From JAQVWU01 sp964628455 (GTDB taxonomy: Bacteria; Bacillota; Clostridia; Oscillospirales; CAG-272), in contig CAZVPD010000023.1 in assembly GCA_964628455.1 (NCBI GenBank), forward strand, positions 1-30,063: DNA of 30,063 bases, given 5' to 3'. Every line of letters starts with the position of its first letter. Positions within the stretch are counted from its first letter, which is position 1. Made by a program: the position numbers and the translations under genes. Below are positions 7,571-14,691 of this stretch, one piece after another. The notes under the pieces are model-generated. The model saw only the letters and a list, made by a program, of their open reading frames with translations. It had not been told where the DNA came from and did no database searches.

Positions 7571-9568
7571 ATGAAAAATATCCTCGCGCTGATTTTGATC
7601 CTGATGATCGTTTTACCGGTGTTCGCCTCCTGTGAGAAGGCTTCGGCCGCGGCGGAAGAGACGGACGCGGTTCCGGCCGGGACGACGGCGGCAGACATAA
7701 CCGAAGCGGAAACGGAACCCGTGACCGAACCGGAGACCGAACCCGAGACCGAGCCGGAGACCGAACCCGAGACAGAACCGGAGACGGAGCCCGAAACCGA
7801 ACCCGTGACCGAAAAACCCGTTCCGGTCGAGGTCACCTCCGTAAAGTTGAATGCGTCGGAATTCACCCTTGACGAGGGTTATTCCGTCTATCTCAAAGCA
7901 GCTGTTTTTCCCGCGGGCGCCCCCGATAAGAGCATCACCTGGAAAAGTTCGGACACAGGCGTCGCCGCTGCCGACAGCACGGGCAAGGTGACGGCCGTTG
8001 CGGAAGGAAGGGCTGTCATAACCGCCTCCGCTTCAAACGGAGTCTCCTCCCAATGCGTGATCACGGTTAAAAACCGGATCATAGCAGTCGCTGAGATCAG
8101 CCTCGGCCGGAGCGCGCTGAATCTTGTCTCCGGTCAGACCTTTACCTTTGCCCCGTCGGTCTCCCCGGGCAATGCTTCCGACAGGCGTGTCACGCTCGTT
8201 TCGTCCGACAGGACTGTCGCCGTTGTTTCCGGGTTTAAAGTGACGGCGGCCGGCGCCGGTACGGCGGTCATCACCGCTTCCGCAAACGACGGGTCCGGTG
8301 CCAAAGCCGTCTGCACCGTGACGGTGACCGCTCCCGAAACAACAAAACCGGCCGAAACAACAAAGCCTGCCGAAACAAAAGCGCCCGCACCCGCCGAAAC
8401 CGAAGCTCCCGAAACGGACTATGACGAGGATTCGGACATGAGTCTGCCGCAGACGGGCAAGCCGCATTATTCCGCGCAGAGCGTCATACGCAACGGCGTC
8501 GTCTGCGTTTCCGGTACCTGCGAGATCGGCGCCGAAATAACGGTCAGCGGCAGCATCGTAAAAGAATTCAAGGTCCTTCCCCAGGAAAAGCGCTTCTTCT
8601 TTACGGTTACCCTGAAAATAGGGGAAGAGGACACCCTTGCCGTCACCGCCAAAGTCAGGGGAAAGAGGACCAGCACGAGCGAGGAGATCAAAGTCAAATA
8701 CGGCAAGGGCAAAGTCGACGTTGTCGTCGGCGAACTGAGTCAGCTGCACTATCCGATGACGCTGAACGATTACTACGGAAACAATCTGTTTAACGATTCC
8801 CAGCTCGAGGCACTCAGCAAGCTTGTGGACCGGCGCCTCGCCAAAGTCCGCGAAAAGAGCGGTGTCGATACCAAGCTCATCTATCTGATCGCGCCGAACG
8901 CGCTGACCATGTATCCGGAAACCGCGCGCGAAGAATGGAAAGCCAAGAAAAGGGTCACGGACAGCAGGCGCCAGCAGTTCATCCGCATGATGAACGAACG
9001 GAACAATCCGGACACCATTGTCATCGACATCGCAGATTTCATGACGCAAAACAAAGACAAGGGCAAGCTTTTTTATCAGACCGATACCCACTGGAACACA
9101 CTCGGCGCATACTTCGGTTATTATAAGCTGATGCAGGCCATCGCGGTCGACTATCCGCAGGCTGCTCCCTTTGAACTCGATAAATTCAACGTCAAGCCCA
9201 TCAGCCAGGAGGGCGGAGATCTGGTCCGCTTCCTCAATATACAGACCAGCCAGGGCAGCGAGACCACCTATTCCTGCACGCTCAAAGACCCCTCGGTCGC
9301 AAAAGTCGTCAGCGAGGACGGGCAGCTCCCGAGCAGCGCCCTGATCACAAGCACCGTTAACAACACAAAACTCCCGACGGCGGTCATTATGCGCGATTCG
9401 TTCGGCTATTCGATACAGAAGTTCCTGTTCGAGCATTTCGAAAAAATGGTCTATACCCCCCAGAGCTGCGGCCTGGACACCGCCATGACCTATCTGGCTG
9501 ACGCCAAACCCGATTATTTTATCCATATTCTGATCGAACGCTACATCGACCAGCTGCTGGGCGGCTGA
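7571..9568 (+). CDS. Lipoprotein with two BIG2 domains and an AlgX-like SGNH acetyltransferase domain
   Basis: A 665-residue modular surface lipoprotein. The lipobox ends at Cys21. A Thr-Glu-Pro repeat linker (about residues 45-80) leads to two bacterial Ig-like BIG2 domains (about 85-165 and 168-252), each ending in the usual G(R/T)AVITASA pattern. A Pro/Thr/Ala/Glu linker follows, then an LPQTG string at 292-296. The C-terminal half resembles the AlgX/AlgJ/DHHW group of SGNH-type proteins, which O-acetylate exopolysaccharides or wall polymers. It has LIYLIAPNALTMYPE, TDTHWN with D505 and H507, and MRDSF with the probable nucleophile S610. No MBOAT acyl donor gene is in the window. It is the last gene of the TagO-like operon, followed by a strong terminator. 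The fold assignment is good; acetyltransferase activity is inferred from the family. Confidence 0.82.
   Translation: MKNILALILILMIVLPVFASCEKASAAAEETDAVPAGTTAADITEAETEPVTEPETEPETEPETEPETEPETEPETEPVTEKPVPVEVTSVKLNASEFTLDEGYSVYLKAAVFPAGAPDKSITWKSSDTGVAAADSTGKVTAVAEGRAVITASASNGVSSQCVITVKNRIIAVAEISLGRSALNLVSGQTFTFAPSVSPGNASDRRVTLVSSDRTVAVVSGFKVTAAGAGTAVITASANDGSGAKAVCTVTVTAPETTKPAETTKPAETKAPAPAETEAPETDYDEDSDMSLPQTGKPHYSAQSVIRNGVVCVSGTCEIGAEITVSGSIVKEFKVLPQEKRFFFTVTLKIGEEDTLAVTAKVRGKRTSTSEEIKVKYGKGKVDVVVGELSQLHYPMTLNDYYGNNLFNDSQLEALSKLVDRRLAKVREKSGVDTKLIYLIAPNALTMYPETAREEWKAKKRVTDSRRQQFIRMMNERNNPDTIVIDIADFMTQNKDKGKLFYQTDTHWNTLGAYFGYYKLMQAIAVDYPQAAPFELDKFNVKPISQEGGDLVRFLNIQTSQGSETTYSCTLKDPSVAKVVSEDGQLPSSALITSTVNNTKLPTAVIMRDSFGYSIQKFLFEHFEKMVYTPQSCGLDTAMTYLADAKPDYFIHILIERYIDQLLGG
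7706..7812 (+). repeat. 12-base repeat tract encoding Thr-Glu-Pro linker
   Basis: A run of units of the form ACCGAGCCGGAG or ACCGAACCCGAG encodes TEPE repeats. Codons vary synonymously between units (GAA/GAG, CCG/CCC, ACC/ACA/ACG), so the peptide rather than the DNA is conserved. It forms an extended acidic linker between the lipid anchor and the first BIG2 domain. Confidence 0.85.
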
Positions 9569-9596
9569 CGTTCATCCGGTCAAAAAAACAAAAATC

Positions 9597-9629
9597 GCCG
9601 CTGTCCGGTTTTCCGGACGGCGGCTTTTT
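9597..9629 (+). terminator. Strong intrinsic terminator of the TagO-like operon
   Basis: GCCGCTGTCCGG (9597-9608) pairs with CCGGACGGCGGC (9613-9624) over 12 bp with one T-G wobble and a TTTT loop. It is followed directly by T5 at 9625-9629. It lies 29 bp after the stop codon of the AlgX-like gene. Confidence 0.93.
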
Positions 9630-9734
9630 GATTCGGGCGGCAGATTGCCGTGCCGTTAGCCGGGCGATCCGCTTGTTACGATGCGCGGTATACATATTAT
9701 TTTATAAAAAAATTAACCGAAAATTTATAAAGTC

Positions 9735-9763
9735 TTGACAGGGCGATCGGAATATGTTAGAAT
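9735..9763 (+). promoter_or_regulatory. SigA-type promoter of the second binding lipoprotein
   Basis: TTGACA (9735-9740), a 17-base spacer, and TAGAAT (9758-9763) make a strong promoter about 65 bases before the start of the lipoprotein gene. Confidence 0.8.
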
Positions 9764-9828
9764 TGTTTAAATCCCGGACGTCCGCATGAAAAAATACGGG
9801 AAAATGATACAAAATTATTTCTGAGAGG

Positions 9829-11316
9829 GTGTTTTCCATAAAAAAGCATATTATTGTCCTGCTTCTCCTGTCGATGACGGTCATTCCGGCGTTTTCATGC
9901 AGCGATTCACCGTCGGAACCGGGGGCTTCCGAAGCGACCGAAGCCGGCGTGACGGTTTCGGAAGAGGAAAATCTCAGCGACCTCGAAAAAAAGCAGCTTA
10001 TTCCCGACGAACTCCCCGAAAGGAACTTCGAGGGGAAAATTTTCCGTGTCGCGTGCGAGGAAGCGAAATCCTACGAGATCTTCTCCGAAGAACTCAACGG
10101 CGAAGTCACAAACGACGTCATTTTCGAGCGCAACGCGGCTATCGAAGACCGTTTCAACACGGCGATCGAGAATATCGTGGTCGTCGACGCGCATAAGCAC
10201 GTCGTCAAAACGGTCACCGCGATGGAAGACGCCTTCGAGCTGGTCGGATACAAGGCGTATCTCTCCTATACGTCGATCACGGCCGGCTGCGTCCGCAACT
10301 GGTACGACATCCCTTTTGCGAACTTCGAAAAACCATGGTACAATAAGATCACCAACGACGCCTCGACCTTCAACGGAAAGCTCTTCAACGCCACATGCTC
10401 GCTCGGTGTCACCGCGATGCAGTATACCTATGCCATGTTCGCAAACAGCCGCGTCTGCGACCAGTACGGCTGGCCGGTCGATAAATTATACGACCTTGTC
10501 TATAACAACGAGTGGGTATACGATCAATTCAATGAGATCGTGACGCTGATCCACGCTGACACAAACGGCGACGGTAAAAAAGATGAGGACGATCTGTACG
10601 GCTACGAAAGCGGGTCGACGCATTCGTTCGACGTATGGCTGACAGCGTTCGATCAGAAAATTTCGGGAAAGGACAGTGAGGGGAAGATCACGATCGACCT
10701 CATGACCGAAAAGACCGTCGCGGCGCTCCAGAAAATATACGATCTTACCTACAACAACCCGTCGACCTATTATTTTAATGCGGAATACAAGGAATTCACG
10801 AAGTTCGCCGAATCGAAGATCGGTATCTGCCCGGCCCCTTTCCGGGTCGCCTACAGCGAGCTGCGCGAAATGAAGGACAGTTATGCAATACTGCCCTATC
10901 CCAAGTGGGACGCAAATCAGGAGATGTACCTGACCAATATTTACGACCAGTATTCGGCGTTCAGCGTTCCGAAGACGGTTTTTGACGAGGACCAGCTCGA
11001 ATTCGCCGGCATCGTCATCGAAGCCCTCAACGCCGAAAGTTATAAGAAAGTGTATCCCGCGTTCTACGACATCGCCCTGAAGAACAAATACACCGAGGAC
11101 GAGGACAGCGCGCGCATGGTCGACATCATCATGGAAGGCTCAAACATGGACTTCTCGTATATGTTCGGCGAAACCAACATGCAGCGCATTCCGTACCTGT
11201 TCCGCGACTGCATCAACAGCAAAAAAACCGACATCGCATCCGAATACGCGAAGAAAGAAAAGAGCCTCGCGGAATCGATCGAAAAGCTTTACACCTTCTA
11301 TGAGAACGAAGAATGA
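9829..11316 (+). CDS. Solute-binding-type lipoprotein, paralog 2
   Basis: A 495-residue lipoprotein with signal peptide and lipobox AFSC (Cys24 if the GTG start is used). It aligns by eye with the other three paralogs: an EGKIFRVAC entry segment, ITAGCVRNWYDI followed by KPWYNK, and an EF-hand-like loop DTNGDGKKDEDD beginning at Asp244. The start is ambiguous. GTG 9829 lies inside the SD-like GAGAGGG, which is too close. ATA at 9838, which would give an N-terminus of KKHIIVLLLL after the first residue, has ideal eight-base spacing from AGAGGG. The gene is monocistronic, with its own promoter (9735) and terminator (11371). No transporter gene is adjacent. A role in capture of a sugar-like ligand is family-based inference. 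Confidence 0.78.
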   Translation: MFSIKKHIIVLLLLSMTVIPAFSCSDSPSEPGASEATEAGVTVSEEENLSDLEKKQLIPDELPERNFEGKIFRVACEEAKSYEIFSEELNGEVTNDVIFERNAAIEDRFNTAIENIVVVDAHKHVVKTVTAMEDAFELVGYKAYLSYTSITAGCVRNWYDIPFANFEKPWYNKITNDASTFNGKLFNATCSLGVTAMQYTYAMFANSRVCDQYGWPVDKLYDLVYNNEWVYDQFNEIVTLIHADTNGDGKKDEDDLYGYESGSTHSFDVWLTAFDQKISGKDSEGKITIDLMTEKTVAALQKIYDLTYNNPSTYYFNAEYKEFTKFAESKIGICPAPFRVAYSELREMKDSYAILPYPKWDANQEMYLTNIYDQYSAFSVPKTVFDEDQLEFAGIVIEALNAESYKKVYPAFYDIALKNKYTEDEDSARMVDIIMEGSNMDFSYMFGETNMQRIPYLFRDCINSKKTDIASEYAKKEKSLAESIEKLYTFYENEE

Positions 11317-11370
11317 AGCGCGGGGATAAACAATAATAGAAACGGCGGTCACGGTATCCGCCGGACCGGC

Positions 11371-11414
11371 ATCCGGGTATGTCTTTCTTCATGGACATAT
11401 CCGGATTTTATATT
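11371..11414 (+). terminator. Intrinsic terminator after the second binding lipoprotein
   Basis: ATCCGGGTATGTC (11371-11383) pairs with GACATATCCGGAT (11394-11406) over 13 bp with one G-T wobble. The loop is ten bases and the downstream TTTATATT is T-rich. It lies 54 bp after the stop codon. Confidence 0.85.
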
Positions 11415-11436
11415 CTGCGCCTGTCAAAGCGGGGTC

Positions 11437-11451
11437 CGCGTTTAAAACGCG
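11437..11451. promoter_or_regulatory. Operator-like palindrome
   Basis: CGCGTTTAAAACGCG is a perfect 7-bp inverted repeat around a single central base, about 75 bp upstream of the extended -10 of the SDR operon. It could bind a dimeric regulator. No regulator can be assigned, and the site was not seen elsewhere in the window. Confidence 0.3.
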
Positions 11452-11523
11452 TTGATTTTGCCGCAGACAGCAGAATCGTTGCCGTATAGGACAGAACAGC
11501 GTATGATTACTGTTGCGGTAATA

Positions 11524-11532
11524 TGCTATAAT
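11524..11532 (+). promoter_or_regulatory. Extended -10 promoter of the SDR operon
   Basis: TGCTATAAT, with the -10 hexamer at 11527-11532, matches the extended -10 upstream of paralog 1. The -35 region (TGATTA, 11504-11509) is weak. The SDR start codon is about 70 bases downstream. Confidence 0.65.
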
Positions 11533-11541
11533 GACACTGAG

Positions 11542-11565
11542 GGATGATTTTCGGACAGATCATCC
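11542..11565 (+). promoter_or_regulatory. Inverted repeat in the SDR operon leader
   Basis: GGATGAT (11542-11548) and ATCATCC (11559-11565) form a perfect 7-bp inverted repeat with a 10-base spacer, starting about 10 bases after the -10 box. The position suits an operator at the transcription start or an RNA hairpin in the leader. Function is inferred only from position. Confidence 0.4.
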
Positions 11566-11603
11566 GTCACGCATAAAAAGAAAGGCAGGAGGGGTTCGGT
11601 CAA

Positions 11604-12335
11604 ATGAGATTTTCCGGAAAAACGGCGCTGATCACCGGAGCGGCGTCGGGAATGGGGCTGCTTACATCACAGCTGCTTCACGCGGAAGGCGCGAACGTCG
11701 TGATGCTTGACATAAACGCCGAAGTGCTGAAGCAAAAGGCGGAGGAAACCGGCTGCGACTACAGGGTCGCGGACGTCCGCCGTTACGGAGAGGTCGAAGC
11801 GGCTGTGATGTATGCGAAAAACAAATACGGATCGGTCGATATCACGGTCAGCTACGCGGGCGGAAACGCGTCAAGGGTCTGCAACGAAGGCAAACCGTTT
11901 CACCTGATGTCGCTTGAATCGCTCGACTGGGGCATCGACGTCAACTTCCGCGCTCCGCTGTATATGGCCAAAGCCGTGGCAGGGATCATGGCCGCGCAGA
12001 AAAGCGGCGTGATCGTGAACATAGGATCGATCGACGGCGTCACAGGCAGCGCGTGGGGAGCGGATTACAGCGCGGAAAAATCGGGCCTTATCGGTCTGAC
12101 CAAATCGCTCGGGCTGTTCGGGGCGCAGTACGGATTCCGCTGCGTCTGCGTTTCGCCCGGACCCGTTCTGACCCGGGAATCGATGAAAAACATGCGTACG
12201 CCGATGGGCAGGGCGGCCGAAGTCCGCGAGGTGGTCGACCTCGTGCTCTATCTCTGCTCCGGGCAGGCCGCTTTTATTACGGGTACCAACTATGTCATCG
12301 ACGGGGGCAGGGCGTGCGCGGGAGGTATTTATTGA
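11604..12335 (+). CDS. SDR-family NAD(P)-dependent dehydrogenase
   Basis: A 243-residue classical short-chain dehydrogenase of usual length. The cofactor-binding motif TGAASGMG is at residues 11-18. The usual NNAG motif is altered to SYAGG (83-87). Catalytic residues are S142, Y155 and K159 in YSAEK, with correct spacing. The segment CVSPGPVLTRESMKN and the C-terminal FITGTNYVIDGG are typical. It should oxidise a hydroxyl on a sugar, polyol or cyclitol using NAD(P). The SD AGGAGG lies before ATG 11604. The stop overlaps the next gene's start (TGATG at 12333-12337), so it is translationally coupled to binding lipoprotein paralog 3. Together with the dehydroquinase-like gene this suggests a dedicated catabolic unit. 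The substrate is unknown. Confidence 0.9.
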   Translation: MRFSGKTALITGAASGMGLLTSQLLHAEGANVVMLDINAEVLKQKAEETGCDYRVADVRRYGEVEAAVMYAKNKYGSVDITVSYAGGNASRVCNEGKPFHLMSLESLDWGIDVNFRAPLYMAKAVAGIMAAQKSGVIVNIGSIDGVTGSAWGADYSAEKSGLIGLTKSLGLFGAQYGFRCVCVSPGPVLTRESMKNMRTPMGRAAEVREVVDLVLYLCSGQAAFITGTNYVIDGGRACAGGIY

Positions 12336-13804
12336 TGAAAATGCGAAGAATTCTATCGTCGGCGCTGGTTTTCCTGACGGTGTTCCAGACTGCCTCATGC
12401 GCCGGTCCGGGCGCGGTTTCCGAACCCTCCGCAGCCGCCGATGACGCGGGAAGCGTCGCGGCGGAAGCAGAAACGGTCCGGCTTTATCCGGATTATGAGG
12501 CGGATTACGAAGGTGCCGGACTGAACATCCTTTATTTCGACGCGGTTGAGGCCTGCGGCTGGAGCGACCTTCCCTGCGACATCGATGAACCGGAACAGGT
12601 CGGCGAAGCGCTCTCCGACTCGGTCTACATACGCAACCGCAAGATCGAGGAGATGTATAACGTTAAGATCACCGCGGAGGGCTATTCCGATACTTCTTCC
12701 GACTGCCCCGTGATACGAAAGCAGGTCATGGCGGCCGATACCGATTACGATCTGGTTTTTCCCGCATGGAACGCCCTGTACAGCCTGATCAACAGCCGGT
12801 CTCTGACCGACCTCGGTCAGCTGCTCGATTTTTCCATGCCCTGGTATGATGCGAAATCCGGCAGCGCCTTTTCCATACTCGGAAAAACGTATGCTGTGAT
12901 CTCCGACGCGACCTATATGGACAAGATGCTTGCCATCGTCGTCTTTTTCAATGCGAAAATGATCGCCGATTATTCGATGGGCGATGTCTATCAGATGGTC
13001 ATGGACCGTGAGTGGACGTTTGACAGAATGCTGCAGATGTGCGGACAGGTCTACACGGATGTAAACGGCAATGAGAAATTTGACAAAGAAGACGGTTACG
13101 GCTTTATCAGCCAGGCTGACGCGACATACGAACTGTATAATTCCGCAGGTCAGTATTACTGCCGCATAGGCGGCGACGGGATCCCCGTGCGGGCGATCGG
13201 CGATGAGCTCTCCGTCGGCATCATGCAGAAGATCGTCGCGTTCATGAACGACGAAAAGCTGTTTTTCAACCGTCAGGAAAACAATGTCAGCACGGTGGAA
13301 GTGTGCAATATGTTCGCCGAAAACCGCGGACTGTTTCTTCTCAGACAGGTCCAGGCTGCTTTTGAACTGAGAAATATGGATACCGATTTCGGCATTATAC
13401 CCTCGCCGCTGATGTACGAAACCCAGGAGGACTACCATACCTCCGTCGGATACACGGTCGCTTTGACCAACTGCATCCCGGCAGTTGTAAAGGATGTTAT
13501 GATGTCTGTGACGCTGTTCGACACCATGGCCGCGGAATCGCATTACAGCGTCAACGAAGTGCTTTACGGGGTGATCCTCGGTGAAAAACTCATCAGGGAC
13601 AGCGATTCGAAGCAGAACCTTGATATCATCATGGCCAATCGCTTTTACGACCCCGGCTGCGTCTATAATTTCGGGAACATAGCGGGTGACTGGTTTAAAA
13701 ATTATACGAAAGGGCCCGGACAGGTCTCATCCGTCATCGCGGCCAATGAGAAAAAAATCGACGAAGCGATCGAAAAATTCGTCGCTTCGCTGCAGAGCGA
13801 GTGA
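12335..13804 (+). CDS. Solute-binding-type lipoprotein, paralog 3
   Basis: A 489-residue lipoprotein with lipobox TASC (Cys22). The frame is open upstream to 12053, but ATG 12335 is chosen because it overlaps the SDR stop codon and has GGAGG nine bases upstream, and because a signal peptide begins exactly there. It shares with the paralogs EADYEGAGLNILYF, DFSMPWYDAKSG, and the EF-hand-like loop DVNGNEKFDKED from Asp242, where the third acidic position is Asn rather than Asp. It is the middle gene of an SDR / binding protein / dehydroquinase-like operon and has no permease neighbour. It probably presents the ligand that the flanking enzymes metabolise. Confidence 0.8.
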   Translation: MKMRRILSSALVFLTVFQTASCAGPGAVSEPSAAADDAGSVAAEAETVRLYPDYEADYEGAGLNILYFDAVEACGWSDLPCDIDEPEQVGEALSDSVYIRNRKIEEMYNVKITAEGYSDTSSDCPVIRKQVMAADTDYDLVFPAWNALYSLINSRSLTDLGQLLDFSMPWYDAKSGSAFSILGKTYAVISDATYMDKMLAIVVFFNAKMIADYSMGDVYQMVMDREWTFDRMLQMCGQVYTDVNGNEKFDKEDGYGFISQADATYELYNSAGQYYCRIGGDGIPVRAIGDELSVGIMQKIVAFMNDEKLFFNRQENNVSTVEVCNMFAENRGLFLLRQVQAAFELRNMDTDFGIIPSPLMYETQEDYHTSVGYTVALTNCIPAVVKDVMMSVTLFDTMAAESHYSVNEVLYGVILGEKLIRDSDSKQNLDIIMANRFYDPGCVYNFGNIAGDWFKNYTKGPGQVSSVIAANEKKIDEAIEKFVASLQSE

Positions 13805-13805
13805 G

Positions 13806-14618
13806 GTGGCGGATATCGGATCTTTTTTAAATTCGGACCGGCCGCTGATCACGGTCATCTTCTACGCACGTACCCCCGGACAGGCGCTGGAGACCATCCT
13901 GCCGTCCCTTCCCTGCTGCGATGCCTACTGCTGGCAGATGGATTTTCTCGAAGAAAAGTACCGCACGCGGGAAAATATCGGCATGATCCTCTCGGCGATG
14001 GGAGATCATCCCTGTTATGTGACCGATTATATGCGCGGCAATGCCTGCCCCGGCATGACCTGTGACGGGATCGAACGGGAACTGCTGCTTGCCCTCGACT
14101 GCGGGGCGAAGCTGATCGATGTGACGGGAGACATGTATGATGCGCAGCCCTTTGAACTGTCCTTTGACAAGAAAGCCGTTTCAAGGCAAAAGGATTTTAT
14201 TGCGGAAATACACAGGCGGGGCGGCGAAGCGCTGATGTCCTCTCATGTGCTGCAGTACCGGACGACGGAACAGGTGTATGCGATCGCATGCGCCCATGCC
14301 GAAAGAGGAGCGGATATCGCCAAAATCGTCACAACGGCGGACGACAGGGAACAACTCGGTGAAAATTTCCGAACGACTGTTTTTCTGCATGAAAAGCTGC
14401 CGGTCAAAGCGCTGTTTCTCTGCGGAGGCACGTTTTGCCGGCTGCACCGTCGCATCGCTCCGCTGCTCGGGTCACCGCTCTACCTCTGCCGCTGGGTGCT
14501 TGAACATGACGACACTTCGAAATTCCTGCAGCCCGATATTTTTACCGCGCGTTCGCTGATGCAAAACGCGGGATTCACGGGTCTTCCCGATCCCGGCCCC
14601 GAACCTGCTTCCGGCTGA
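13806..14618 (+). CDS. Type I 3-dehydroquinate dehydratase-like (Schiff-base class I) protein
   Basis: A 270-residue TIM-barrel-type protein. The GTG at 13806, one base after the paralog 3 stop, is the probable start; an earlier ATG would lie deep inside the upstream gene. Features match type I dehydroquinase: LIDVTGDM for the acidic beta-strand, SSHVLQYRTT with H147 at the catalytic His position, GADIAKIVTTADD with K173 as the Schiff-base lysine, and LFLCGGTFCRLHRRIAPLLGS for the phosphate- or carboxylate-binding Arg loop. AroD dehydrates 3-dehydroquinate to 3-dehydroshikimate. Identity here is partial (SSHVLQ in place of the usual YHDF), and the neighbours are an SDR and a binding lipoprotein rather than aromatic biosynthesis genes. 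A catabolic lyase on quinate-like or related keto acids is therefore equally possible. Confidence 0.68.
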   Translation: MADIGSFLNSDRPLITVIFYARTPGQALETILPSLPCCDAYCWQMDFLEEKYRTRENIGMILSAMGDHPCYVTDYMRGNACPGMTCDGIERELLLALDCGAKLIDVTGDMYDAQPFELSFDKKAVSRQKDFIAEIHRRGGEALMSSHVLQYRTTEQVYAIACAHAERGADIAKIVTTADDREQLGENFRTTVFLHEKLPVKALFLCGGTFCRLHRRIAPLLGSPLYLCRWVLEHDDTSKFLQPDIFTARSLMQNAGFTGLPDPGPEPASG

Positions 14619-14624
14619 AACGAT

Positions 14625-14670
14625 AAAAACAACGCAGCCCCCGCCGCTTCTCTGAAGCCGCGGAGGCCGC
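14625..14670 (-). terminator. Terminator of the minus-strand oxidoreductase operon
   Basis: On the minus strand, bases 14670-14654 pair with 14650-14634 over 17 positions, with two G-T wobbles and one mismatch, around a 3-base AGA loop. GTTGTTTTT follows at 14633-14625. It starts 21 bp after the Gfo/Idh stop codon. The plus-strand side lacks a T-run, so it mainly serves the minus strand, although the dehydroquinase-like gene converges on it. Confidence 0.85.
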
Positions 14671-14691
14671 GTCCGTTATTGATTGAAACAC

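Noticed and set aside
7706..7812. Regular 12-base repeats as a CRISPR-like or satellite array
   Set aside because: The units encode Thr-Glu-Pro in frame with synonymous codon changes and have no spacers. It is a protein linker.
8033..9526. Long minus-strand open frame (497 codons) opposite the AlgX-like gene
   Set aside because: It is a shadow of the GC-rich coding strand. The plus strand has lipobox, BIG2 and SGNH motifs, an SD and a terminator, while the minus frame has no recognisable domain.
14634..14670. Terminator for the plus-strand dehydroquinase-like gene
   Set aside because: The hairpin is usable in both directions, but only the minus strand has the T-run after it, so it is listed for the minus strand.
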